Assembly (NCBI GenBank): GCA_014359855.1
Contig: JACIYQ010000273.1
Span: 1 to 12,315, forward strand
Direction: 5' to 3'
Length of the DNA stretch: 12,315 bases
Source of the DNA: Parvibaculum sp.
GTDB taxonomy: Bacteria > Pseudomonadota > Alphaproteobacteria > Parvibaculales > Parvibaculaceae
In this document: positions 5,612-12,246 of the stretch, in pieces
Layout of the letters: each line of letters begins with the position of its first letter
How positions within the stretch are numbered: position 1 is the first letter of the stretch
Translations under genes and position numbers: made by a program
The notes under the pieces: model-generated
Told to the model about the DNA's origin: nothing
The model's input: the letters and a program-made list of their open reading frames with translations, nothing else
The model's database searches: none

Positions 5612-6952
5612 ATGATCCCGCGCTATTCGCGACCGGAAATGGTCGCTATCTGGGAACCCGACACGAAGTTCCGCATCTGGTTCGAGATCGAGGCCCACGC
5701 CTGCGAGGCACTGGCCGAGATCGGCGTGATCCCGAAGGACGCCGCGAAGAACATCCGCGAGCGCGGCGACAAGGCCGTGTTCGACGTCGCCAAGATCGAC
5801 GAGATCGAGCGCGAGGTGAAGCACGACGTCATCGCCTTCCTCACGCATCTGGCGGAATTCATCGGCGAGGATTCGCGCTTCGTCCATCAGGGCATGACCT
5901 CGTCGGACGTGCTCGATACCTGCCTCAACGTGCAACTCGCCCGCGCCTCCGACATTCTGCTCAACGACATGGACGGGCTGCTCGCCGCCATCGAGCGCCG
6001 CGCCTTCGAGCACAAGGACACGGTCTGCATCGGCCGCAGCCACGGCATCCATGCCGAGCCTGTGACCTTCGGCCTCAAGATGGCGGAAGCCTATGCCGAG
6101 TTCACGCGCTGCCGCGAACGGCTCGTCAACGCGCGCAAGGAAATCGCGACCTGCGCGATTTCGGGCGCGGTCGGCACCTTCGCCAATATCGACCCGCGCG
6201 TGGAAGAACATGTCGCCAAGGCGCTCGGCCTCGAGGTCGAACCCGTCTCGACGCAGGTGATCCCGCGCGACCGGCACGCCATGTTTTTCGCGACGCTCGG
6301 CGTCATCGCCTCGTCCATCGAACGGCTGGCGACGGAAATCCGCCATCTTCAGCGCACGGAAGTTCTGGAAGCCGAGGAGTTCTTCTCCGAAGGCCAGAAG
6401 GGCTCGTCGGCCATGCCGCACAAGCGCAACCCGGTCTTGACCGAGAATCTGACGGGCCTCGCCCGCCTCGTGCGCGGCATGAGCATTCCGGCGATGGAAA
6501 ACGTCGCGCTCTGGCATGAGCGCGATATCTCGCACTCCTCCGTCGAGCGCATGATCGGCCCGGACGCGACGGTGACGCTCGATTTCGCACTGGTCCGCCT
6601 CACAAACGTCATCGACAAGCTGCTCGTTTACCCCGAGCAGATGCAGAAGAACCTCGACAGGCTGGGCGGGCTCGTCCACTCGCAGCGCGTGCTGCTGGCG
6701 CTGACGCAGAAGGGCGCGAGCCGCGAGGACGCCTACCGCCTCGTGCAGCGCAACGCCATGCCGGTCTGGCGCGGGGAAGGCAATTTCCTCGAACTCCTCA
6801 AGGCCGATGCGGACGTGAAGAAATATCTCAGCGACGCCGAAATCGAGGAACGCTTCGACCTCGGCTACCACACGAAGCATGTGGATACGATCTTCGCCCG
6901 GGTGTTCGGGAAAGAGGCGATGGCGGCGGCAAAGGGGAAAGCGGCGGAGTAA
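5612..6952 (+). CDS. purB: adenylosuccinate lyase
   Basis: The 446-residue cytosolic enzyme acts twice in purine synthesis: it releases fumarate from SAICAR to give AICAR and from adenylosuccinate to give AMP. The fumarase/aspartase superfamily signature SSAMPHKRNP is at 265-274 and holds the catalytic serine loop. TSSDVLDT starts at residue 96, and RSHGIHAEP at 142-150 carries the catalytic histidine region. His71 in VKHDV is also conserved. The length is as expected. ATG 5612 (MIPRYSRPEM) is preceded by GAGGCG and matches the family N-terminus; the frame stays open far upstream, but that part overlaps the antisense amidase remnant and is not coding. purC lies ~4 kb downstream with accessory genes between. 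Confidence 0.96.
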   Translation: MIPRYSRPEMVAIWEPDTKFRIWFEIEAHACEALAEIGVIPKDAAKNIRERGDKAVFDVAKIDEIEREVKHDVIAFLTHLAEFIGEDSRFVHQGMTSSDVLDTCLNVQLARASDILLNDMDGLLAAIERRAFEHKDTVCIGRSHGIHAEPVTFGLKMAEAYAEFTRCRERLVNARKEIATCAISGAVGTFANIDPRVEEHVAKALGLEVEPVSTQVIPRDRHAMFFATLGVIASSIERLATEIRHLQRTEVLEAEEFFSEGQKGSSAMPHKRNPVLTENLTGLARLVRGMSIPAMENVALWHERDISHSSVERMIGPDATVTLDFALVRLTNVIDKLLVYPEQMQKNLDRLGGLVHSQRVLLALTQKGASREDAYRLVQRNAMPVWRGEGNFLELLKADADVKKYLSDAEIEERFDLGYHTKHVDTIFARVFGKEAMAAAKGKAAE

Positions 6953-6966
6953 ACTGGCTCCCCTTG

Positions 6967-6978
6967 CTTGGCGCCAAG
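6967..6978. repeat. 12-base perfect palindrome between purB and the toxin-antitoxin pair
   Basis: CTTGGCGCCAAG begins 15 bases after the purB stop and three bases before the first arm of the operator-like inverted repeat. With no loop and no T-run it is a poor terminator. It could be a second protein-binding site. Confidence 0.4.
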
Positions 6979-6980
6979 AA

Positions 6981-7011
6981 AAGTATTACCCTCATATTCG
7001 AAGTAATACTT
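6981..7011. promoter_or_regulatory. operator-like inverted repeat of the toxin-antitoxin pair
   Basis: AAGTATTAC (6981-6989) and GTAATACTT (7003-7011) are perfect 9-base inverted repeats with a 13-base AT-rich spacer. Arm centres are 22 bases apart, two helical turns. The site lies 16 bases before the antitoxin ATG. AbrB-fold antitoxins bind such repeats as dimers or tetramers and repress their own operon with toxin as co-repressor, so this is the likely autoregulatory operator (inference). Confidence 0.6.
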
Positions 7012-7026
7012 CCAAGGCAGGTTGTC

Positions 7027-7266
7027 ATGGGCACAGTAGTCACGAGCAAGGGGCAGGTCACCATTCCCAAAACGGTTCGCGACCGTCTCGGGATCAAGCC
7101 GGGCACCGAGGTCCAGTTCGAGCCAACGGAAGACGGCCGCTTTCTGCTGACGACGGCAGGACGCAAACGCAGCCCGAAAAAAAGTCCCTTCGCGCGCCTT
7201 CGTGGAACGGCGACCGTAAAGATGAGCACGGAGGAGATCATGGCTCTCACGCGGGGCGAAAGTTGA
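7027..7266 (+). CDS. vapB: AbrB/MazE-type antitoxin (VapB-like)
   Basis: The 79-residue protein opens with the SpoVT-AbrB DNA-binding domain. VVTSKGQVTIPKTVRDRLGI at about residues 4-23 is the swapped-hairpin core, followed by KPGTEVQFE. The C-terminal ~35 residues (KKSPFARLRG, then MSTEEIMALTRGES) fit the usual tail that occupies the toxin active site. ATG 7027 follows AAGGCAGG and the operator-like repeat. The stop is four bases before the toxin start, the normal antitoxin-first arrangement. The pair sits just after purB, where no purine gene is expected, and is likely accessory DNA. Naming as VapB rests on its PIN-domain partner. Confidence 0.87.
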   Translation: MGTVVTSKGQVTIPKTVRDRLGIKPGTEVQFEPTEDGRFLLTTAGRKRSPKKSPFARLRGTATVKMSTEEIMALTRGES

Positions 7267-7270
7267 AGCC

Positions 7271-7669
7271 TTGATTCTGGTCGACACAAATGTGCTGCTC
7301 GACCTCGTCCAGGACGATCCCAACTGGGCCGACTGGTCCCAACGCCAGTTGGAAGTCGCCGCCGCCCGAGACCGTCTTGCGATCAATACCGTCATATATG
7401 CCGAGCTTTCCATCGGTTTTGCGCGCATCGAGGAAACGGATAACTTTCTCGATGCGGCAGGCATTGCTGTGCTCGACATTCCGCGTCCCGCCCTCTTTCT
7501 TGCCGGCAAGGCCTTCCGCGACTACAAAAAACGCGGTGGAACGCGCACTGGCGTGCTTCCCGATTTCTTCATCGGCGCACATGCCGCTGTTGCTGCGGTG
7601 CCTTTGCTGACGAGAGACAGGGGCCGCTACGGAAATTATTTTCCCACTGTCGATCTGATCGCGCCCTGA
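7271..7669 (+). CDS. vapC: PIN-domain toxin (VapC-like ribonuclease)
   Basis: The 132-residue product has the PIN nuclease fold of VapC toxins, which cleave tRNA or rRNA using Mg2+. The acidic site is complete: Asp5 (LVDTNVLLD), Glu45 (VIYAELSIGF), Asp98 (VLPDFFIGAHA) and Asp116 (LLTRDRGRY). The last motif, with Tyr120 and NYFP, is typical of the C-terminus. The start is TTG at 7271, four bases after the antitoxin stop; the protein begins MILVDTN, exactly at the first beta strand, so this start is firm. A weak start codon coupled to the antitoxin would keep toxin level below antitoxin level (inference). The intact catalytic residues suggest an active module. Confidence 0.9.
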   Translation: MILVDTNVLLDLVQDDPNWADWSQRQLEVAAARDRLAINTVIYAELSIGFARIEETDNFLDAAGIAVLDIPRPALFLAGKAFRDYKKRGGTRTGVLPDFFIGAHAAVAAVPLLTRDRGRYGNYFPTVDLIAP

Positions 7670-7699
7670 GAGGCTTCACCCCTCCGTCACATTCCGCCC

Positions 7700-7705
7700 T
7701 ATACT
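7700..7705 (+). promoter_or_regulatory. possible -10 box of the histidine phosphatase gene
   Basis: TATACT matches five of six -10 consensus bases and lies 35 bases before the ATG at 7741. TTCACC at 7675-7680 is the nearest -35 candidate, but at 19 bases the spacing is long. It suggests the phosphatase gene has its own promoter, separate from the toxin-antitoxin operon. Confidence 0.3.
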
Positions 7706-7740
7706 GCGCGGCATCGGCATTCTGACTTCCGGGAGTTTCC

Positions 7741-8466
7741 ATGCTTCGTACTGCTTTCGATGGCTCGCGCCGCCGCCGCATCTATCTGTTTCGGCATGGC
7801 GACGTGTCCTATGTGGACGACAAGGGCAACCGCGTGGCTGATGCCTCCGCCGTACCGCTGACGGATTGGGGCCGCGAACAGGCGAGCCTGACCGGCAAGG
7901 CGCTGGCGAACATCCCCTTCGACCGGGCCGTGAGTTCGAGCTTCCCCCGTTCGCTCGAAACGGCGCGCCTCATCCTCGAAGGGCGCGGTCTGGAAATCGA
8001 GCCGCTCGATCATTTCGTCGAACTGCGCGGCGACCCGGCCTTCCGCAATGCCGTCACCGACCTCAACGACATCGCCTATTCCTTCCGCGACGCGCATGTG
8101 CCGGGCGCGCGCTACAATGGCGGCGACAGCTTCGAGGACGTGAACGCGCGCGTCGTCTCCGCGCTCGAAACGGTGATCGCCGAACCCGACTGGGACACGC
8201 TCGCCCTCGTTGCGCATGGCGGCATCAACCGGCTCGTCATTGGCTGGGCGCTCGGCACCGGGCTTTCGACCTTCGCCGCGCTCGACCAGAACACGGCCTG
8301 CGTCAACGTGATCGACTTCGACGAGCATCCCGAAACGAGGACGATCGTCCGCAAGACGCTCCGTGCCCTGAACGTGACGGTTTACGATCCGGTGAAGGAG
8401 GGGAACCACCTCCTCTCCCTCGAACAGATCGCCTCCCGGCTGAAGGTGAAGGAAGCGGCGGCCTGA
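7741..8466 (+). CDS. histidine phosphatase family protein
   Basis: The 241-residue protein belongs to the phosphoglycerate mutase-like (histidine phosphatase) superfamily. The phosphohistidine motif is YLFRHGD with Arg18-His19-Gly20. Arg70 (SSFPRSLETA), Glu94 (FVELRGDP) and His159 (LVAHGGINR) complete the active site. Acceptor His19 with all partners present predicts an active phosphatase or mutase, but the substrate cannot be told. Length and lack of mutase-specific features favour a phosphatase over glycolytic phosphoglycerate mutase. ATG 7741 follows GGGAG at about 7 bases. It stands alone between the toxin-antitoxin pair and a metallo-hydrolase gene. Confidence 0.88.
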   Translation: MLRTAFDGSRRRRIYLFRHGDVSYVDDKGNRVADASAVPLTDWGREQASLTGKALANIPFDRAVSSSFPRSLETARLILEGRGLEIEPLDHFVELRGDPAFRNAVTDLNDIAYSFRDAHVPGARYNGGDSFEDVNARVVSALETVIAEPDWDTLALVAHGGINRLVIGWALGTGLSTFAALDQNTACVNVIDFDEHPETRTIVRKTLRALNVTVYDPVKEGNHLLSLEQIASRLKVKEAAA

Positions 8467-8470
8467 CGGC

Positions 8471-8536
8471 CTACTTTCTGCCCTTCACGAACTTGTCGCT
8501 TTCCTCCTGCGCCGAAGGGACATTCTGGAACTGGGG
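8471..8536 (-). pseudogene. possible C-terminal gene remnant, 21 codons
   Basis: On the minus strand a frame reads PQFQNVPSAQEESDKFVKGR, then Lys and a TAG stop at 8471-8473. It is closed upstream by TGA at 8537-8539. The composition looks like the charged tail of a real cytosolic protein rather than random sequence, and the break coincides with a GGGGTCAGG tract. Too short to assign; it is listed because two other 5'-truncated remnants on the same strand lie nearby. Confidence 0.25.
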
Positions 8537-8592
8537 TCAGGTCGGCCCGGATTGCCGTGTCCGGAGGACGCTTATTGCGCTAAACCAGACAA

Positions 8593-9273
8593 ATGCAACA
8601 GCCTCGGATCAACCGCTTGCACATGGCGACATCGATCGCCCCGGCAGGACACCCGGCGGCGGGCTCGAACATCGAGGTTTTTGCCTATCTTGTGCGAAAT
8701 GCCGGAATGACAATATTGGTGGATACCGGCATGGGCGACGGTAACGCGTTTCTCGATGACCTCTACCGCGCGAACAGGACCAGCATTGACGCCGCTCTGG
8801 TCATCGCAGGAGCGTCACGCGCGGATATCGATATCGTCGTGAACTCGCATTTGCATTTCGACGACTGCGGCAATAACCATCTGTTCCCCGGCATACCCGT
8901 CTATATGCAATCCCGCGAGCACGACGCGGCACGGATGCCACGCTACACGGTTGAAGGCTGGATCGCGCCGGAAGGTGTCCTCGTCCATAAGGTCGATGGC
9001 GACTGCGAAATTGCACCCGGCGTCACGCTTCTCTTCACGCCGGACCATACGCCGGGCCACCAGTCGCTTGCCGTCGAAACCCCGTCCGGCCCCGTAATCG
9101 CTGGTGCGCAGCTCGCCTATACCGCCGCCGAATTCGAAGCGGGCGGCGATCCGGCGGAGGCGCATGATGGCATGGTCGATATCTACTACGCATCGATCCG
9201 CCGTCTCAAATCGCTCCAGCCCGCGCGGGTTTTCTTTTCGCACGATCGGAACGAATGGCAGCCTTCTGCCTGA
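8593..9273 (+). CDS. metallo-beta-lactamase-fold hydrolase, AHL-lactonase-like
   Basis: The 226-residue protein has the order of an MBL-fold hydrolase of the N-acyl homoserine lactonase-like group. ILVDTGMGDG is at 41-50, the metal motif SHLHFDDCGNN at 85-95, TPGHQS at 153-158, and a terminal FSHD with His217. The canonical motif is HxHxDH; here His86, His88 and Asp90 are present, but the last position is Asp91. Also, the position expected for the bridging Asp appears as Gln173 (AGAQLAYT, compared with the AiiA IDASYT region as I recall it). Family naming therefore does not prove lactonase activity. ATG 8593 gives an N-terminus that fits relatives, though no clear Shine-Dalgarno is seen; an internal ATG at 8623 is possible. 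No signal peptide. The stop is two bases from that of the convergent PQQ-dehydrogenase remnant. Confidence 0.8.
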   Translation: MQQPRINRLHMATSIAPAGHPAAGSNIEVFAYLVRNAGMTILVDTGMGDGNAFLDDLYRANRTSIDAALVIAGASRADIDIVVNSHLHFDDCGNNHLFPGIPVYMQSREHDAARMPRYTVEGWIAPEGVLVHKVDGDCEIAPGVTLLFTPDHTPGHQSLAVETPSGPVIAGAQLAYTAAEFEAGGDPAEAHDGMVDIYYASIRRLKSLQPARVFFSHDRNEWQPSA

Positions 9274-9275
9274 CC

Positions 9276-9629
9276 CTATTCCGGTAGCGCGAAGGCCATC
9301 ACATAGCCGCCGAGCCTCGTCGTGGCGCGGGCGTGGCCGCCGGCCGCGATAACGACATATTGCCGCCCCTCCCATTCATAGGTCATGGGCGTTGCCTGCC
9401 CGCCCGCGGGAAGACGGCCCTTCCACAATTCCTCGCCCGAGGTTGCATCGAAGGTCCGCAGATAATTGTCCATCGCGGCACCAATGAAGACGAGGCCTCC
9501 GGCGGTAACGACCGGGCCGCCGAAGTTCGGCGTGCCCGTCTTCCACGGCAGGGGAACGGGCGCAAGGTCGCGTACCGTGCCGAGGACACTCTCCCATTTG
9601 ATCGTTCCGTCATTGAGGCCGATCGCAAA
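9276..9629 (-). pseudogene. PQQ-dependent (glucose-type) dehydrogenase remnant, C-terminus only
   Basis: About 117 residues match the end of membrane or soluble quinoprotein glucose dehydrogenases. AIGLNDGTIKWE and LGTVRDLAP are followed by GTPNFGGPVVTAGGLVFIGA, MDNYLRTFDATSGEELWKG and LPAGGQATPMTYEW, then YVVIAAGGHARATTRLGGYV and a final ALPE before TAG. These are the last beta-propeller blades. Intact enzymes have 600-800 residues, with PQQ and calcium ligands mostly in the missing part. To the right of ~9629 the frame loses resemblance within a few codons and there is no matching sequence further upstream. I infer a 5'-truncated, non-functional leftover. The stop codon lies two bases from that of the lactonase-like gene, on the opposite strand. 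Confidence 0.8.
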
Positions 9630-9888
9630 GCGCTCCTCGCCATCGAGGCCGTGGCATGGGCAGCCATGCACCGGATGCGCTAATCCGCAGCAAACGGGAT
9701 TCCCGGCCTCAACGAGGAAAATGCCAGAGAAACCGCCGCCGCAGCCTTTGCCGCAACGCTCACCGGCGCCGCCGTGTGAACCACAGAAAGATCAAAAGAA
9801 GCCTATTAACGGCATCTTATAGCGTTTGCGGTGAAATTGGCGGGACGCGCCCGCGAGGGGCGGCGCGACGGACGCAAAGGCCCGAAAG

Positions 9889-10419
9889 ATGTTCGCGGAA
9901 CACCAGGCATATGCGGCAAGGGGAACGGAAGGCGCCGCGCGGCGGATCGAAACCAGTGTGGTTCCGGTCGGGACGGCCGCGCATCCGCAGTCGCGCAATC
10001 TCATTGCCTTCTGGAAGAAGCACAGCGGCAACGGACGCCTGCTCGGCCGCGCGAACCTCCCCTGCCGCGAAACCGCCCCCCTGCTGCCGAGCATCTTCGT
10101 TCTCGAGCGGATCGGTCAGGACGGCGAGGACTGGCGGCTCCGGGTGGTCGGCACGCATCTGACGCGCTGGCTCGATTTCGACCCGACGGGGCTCTCCATC
10201 TCAGGCTTCTACCACCCGGCCCATGTGGCGCATAACGCCGGCATCTACCGCATGGTAACGGAAGAGCGCCGCGTCCATGTCACGCATGGGCGCATTCACG
10301 GCGTGGACCGCGATTTCCTGCAGCTCGAATTCGTCCACCTGCCCATGGAAGGCTCAGGCCCCGACGACATCCTTCTGCTTGGCTGTATCTCGATTTTCGA
10401 GAGCCAGCCTCAGCTCTGA
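9889..10419 (+). CDS. PAS_5 domain protein
   Basis: The 176-residue protein resembles the PAS_5 family (formerly a DUF, common in alphaproteobacteria). The family pattern is visible: NLIAFWKKHSGNGRLLGRAN (37-56), then a proline-rich LLPSIFVLERI (65-75), a WRLRVVGTHLTRWLDFDPTG core (82-101), and closing strands to LLLGCISIFE (162-171). No kinase, GGDEF or DNA-binding domain is attached, so it is a lone PAS module of unknown partner and ligand. The first ~35 residues look disordered. ATG 9889 is preceded by CCCGAAAG. It overlaps the end of the convergent DUF1476 gene by 10 bases, so the two tails share sequence. Confidence 0.78.
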   Translation: MFAEHQAYAARGTEGAARRIETSVVPVGTAAHPQSRNLIAFWKKHSGNGRLLGRANLPCRETAPLLPSIFVLERIGQDGEDWRLRVVGTHLTRWLDFDPTGLSISGFYHPAHVAHNAGIYRMVTEERRVHVTHGRIHGVDRDFLQLEFVHLPMEGSGPDDILLLGCISIFESQPQL

Positions 10420-10727
10420 AGCTGGCGGATCGCCTCGTCCATCAGTTCGGCCATCGTCCGGCGGATCTGGTGATCGGACTGGTCGACGCCCTTGGCGTCG
10501 AAGTCTCGCCGGATCTTGCGGAAGACGTCTTCGTCGCCCGCTTCCTCGAAATCGGCCGCGACGACTTCCTGCGCATATTCGGCGGCGGCATCGCCACCGA
10601 TCCCCATTTTTTCCGCCGCCCAGAGGCCGAGCAGCTTGTTGCGGCGCGCATTGGCCTTGAAGCGCATCTCCTCGTCATGGACGAACTTCTTCTCGAAACC
10701 GTCTCCGCGCTTGTCGAAGGTGGACAT
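10410..10727 (-). CDS. DUF1476 protein, F1-ATPase inhibitor zeta-subunit type
   Basis: The 105-residue, highly charged helical protein starts MSTFDKRGDGFEKKFVHDEE and continues MRFKANARRNKLLGLWAAEK, the hallmark of DUF1476. In Paracoccus this family is the zeta subunit, whose N-terminal segment inhibits ATP hydrolysis by F1-ATPase. Alphaproteobacteria carry it almost universally, often beside purC. The second half (AEYAQEVVAADFEEAGDEDV, then RRTMAELMDEA) fits the family's four-helix body. ATG 10727 is chosen from the strict family N-terminus; an ATG at 10748 would add seven atypical residues. GGAGAG lies upstream. Inhibition in this organism is inferred, because the inhibitory tail differs in strength between genera. 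Confidence 0.92.
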   Translation of the reverse strand: MSTFDKRGDGFEKKFVHDEEMRFKANARRNKLLGLWAAEKMGIGGDAAAEYAQEVVAADFEEAGDEDVFRKIRRDFDAKGVDQSDHQIRRTMAELMDEAIRQLQS

Positions 10728-10748
10728 GAATGAGGTCTCTCCGTTCAA

Positions 10749-11091
10749 AAATTCCGGCTAAGGCCGCCCGGGATGCGTACCGGCCCCGCCAGCAGGGAAT
10801 TGGCCTTAGGCATAGCTGTCCATTTCCGTCAAATCAACCGCGATCGGACGCCGGAGGGGCCATTGCGACGAAATGGCTAAGCTACTGATTTTCGGGTGCT
10901 TTTTTCCGGGCGTGCGGCGCAACAAAGGCTCATTGTATCGCATCTGGCCTTGCGTTACCTTGCGCACGCCGGAGAGCCGATTCCGCAGCCGCCCCCGGTT
11001 CTCCTTCCCGCATCGAGCGGCCCTCGAATCCGTGCGGAGCGATACCCAAGCCCCGGAGTCGCTCTCCGGGCTAACCGATTGGAATCACGAC
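10749..11091. other. intergenic region between divergent DUF1476 and purC genes
   Basis: These 343 bases hold no convincing gene. The frame of purC stays open upstream to an ATG at 10873, but the added residues lack any family resemblance. The promoters of both genes should lie here. TTGTAT (10933-10938) with TACCTT (10956-10961), spaced 17, is a weak plus-strand candidate. I see no PurR-like or riboswitch structure that I can support. Confidence 0.45.
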
Positions 11092-11856
11092 ATGAGCCGG
11101 CGCAGACGCGTTTACGAAGGCAAGGCCAAGGTGCTGTATGAAGGCCCGGAGCCAGGCACGCTGATCCAGCACTTCAAGGACGACGCGACTGCCTTTGACG
11201 CGACGAAGCGCGCCACCATCGAAGGCAAGGGCGTTCTCAACAATCGCATCTCCGAGTTCATCTTCACGCGGCTGAATGAAATCGGCGTACCGACGCACTT
11301 CATCCGCTCGCTCAACATGCGCGAGCAGTTGATCCGCGAAGTCGAGATCATCCCCTGCGAGGTGGTGGTACGGAACGTGGCGGCCGGGTCGCTGTCGAAG
11401 CGTCTCGGAATCGAGGAAGGCACGATGCTGCCGCGCTCGATCATCGAGTTCTATTACAAGAACGACGAGTTGCACGACCCGATGGTCTCCGAAGAGCACA
11501 TCACGGCCTTCGGCTGGGCGACGCCGCAGGAAATCGACGACATGATGGCGCTCGCTCTGCGCATCAACGACTTCCTGACCGGCCTCTTCCTTGGCGTCGG
11601 CATCCGTCTCGTCGACTTCAAGGTCGAGTTCGGCCGTCTCTACGAAGGCGACATGGTGCGCGTGGTGCTGGCCGACGAGATCAGCCCCGATTGCTGCCGG
11701 TTGTGGGACATCCGGACCAACGACAAGCTCGACAAGGACCGCTTCCGCCGCGACATGGGCGGACTGGTGGAAGCCTATCAGGAAGTTGCGCGGCGGCTCG
11801 GCGTGCTCGTGGAGAACGAGCCGAAGCGCCGTGGCGGCCCCACGCTGGTGAAATGA
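11092..11856 (+). CDS. purC: phosphoribosylaminoimidazole-succinocarboxamide (SAICAR) synthase
   Basis: The 254-residue cytosolic enzyme joins aspartate to CAIR with ATP to form SAICAR, the substrate of PurB. Both family signatures are visible: IIPCEVVVRNVAAGS at 86-100 and LVDFKVEFG at 173-181, followed by LADEISPD at 193-200. The N-terminal VYEGKAKVLYEG contains the phosphate-binding lysines. ATG 11092 (MSRRRRVYEG) gives exactly the usual bacterial length. The Shine-Dalgarno region is weak (GGAATCACGAC). purS and purQ follow on the same strand, separated from purC by a palindromic repeat. Confidence 0.96.
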   Translation: MSRRRRVYEGKAKVLYEGPEPGTLIQHFKDDATAFDATKRATIEGKGVLNNRISEFIFTRLNEIGVPTHFIRSLNMREQLIREVEIIPCEVVVRNVAAGSLSKRLGIEEGTMLPRSIIEFYYKNDELHDPMVSEEHITAFGWATPQEIDDMMALALRINDFLTGLFLGVGIRLVDFKVEFGRLYEGDMVRVVLADEISPDCCRLWDIRTNDKLDKDRFRRDMGGLVEAYQEVARRLGVLVENEPKRRGGPTLVK

Positions 11857-11874
11857 CGTTCGCCACAGGCGGAC

Positions 11875-11976
11875 GTCATGCCCGGACTTGATCCGGGCAT
11901 CCAGAGCCGCACGTTCAGAGCAAGCGGCCCCTGGATTGCCGGCATCCTTGAAATTGAAGGAGGGCCCGGCAATGAC
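11875..11976. repeat. dispersed alphaproteobacterial palindromic repeat between purC and purS
   Basis: The element has two hairpin modules. ATGCCCGGA (11878-11886) and TCCGGGCAT (11892-11900) form a perfect 9-bp stem with a CTTGA loop. Further on, TTGCCGG (11936-11942) and CCGGCAA (11966-11972) enclose CCTT/AAGG. In addition ATCCAG (11899-11904) and CTGGAT (11931-11936) are inverted, and GTCAT at the left edge mirrors ATGAC at the right. The CCCGGACTTGATCCGGG core is a widespread intergenic repeat in Rhizobiales-like genomes. In an RNA it would fold strongly and could stabilise the purC end or lower read-through into purS. Confidence 0.7.
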
Positions 11977-11998
11977 AAATGAAGGAAGACGAGGAAGT

Positions 11999-12244
11999 AT
12001 GAAGGCGCGCATCAAGGTCACGCTGAAGAACGGCGTTCTCGACCCGCAGGGCAAGGCAATCGAGGGAGCACTCGGCTCTCTCGGCTTTTCGGGCGTCGCA
12101 AGCGTGCGCCAGGGCAAGCTCTTCGAGGTTGAGCTCGACGAGACCGACCCTGCAAAGGCAAAGGCCGCGCTTGACGAGATGAGCAAGAAGCTTCTCGCGA
12201 ACACGGTGATCGAAAACTACGCGGTGGAGATCGACGAGCAGTGA
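11999..12244 (+). CDS. purS: phosphoribosylformylglycinamidine synthase subunit PurS
   Basis: The 81-residue protein is the small structural subunit of the three-part FGAM synthetase (PurS-PurQ-PurL), which converts FGAR to FGAM with glutamine and ATP. It shows the family pattern: ARIKVTLKNGVLDPQGKAIE at 3-22, GFSGVASVRQGKLFEVEL at 29-46, and the C-terminal NTVIENYAVEI. PurS dimers bridge PurQ and PurL and help pass ammonia. ATG 11999 is preceded by GAGGAAGT. An in-frame ATG at 11972 lies inside the repeat element and would add nine residues unlike the family, so it is rejected. purQ starts two bases after the stop. Confidence 0.93.
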   Translation: MKARIKVTLKNGVLDPQGKAIEGALGSLGFSGVASVRQGKLFEVELDETDPAKAKAALDEMSKKLLANTVIENYAVEIDEQ

Positions 12245-12246
12245 GC

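Noticed and set aside
5468..6880. Long minus-strand frame continuing upstream of the amidase remnant
   Set aside because: It is antisense to purB. Resemblance to amidases ends near 5467, so it does not supply the missing N-terminus.
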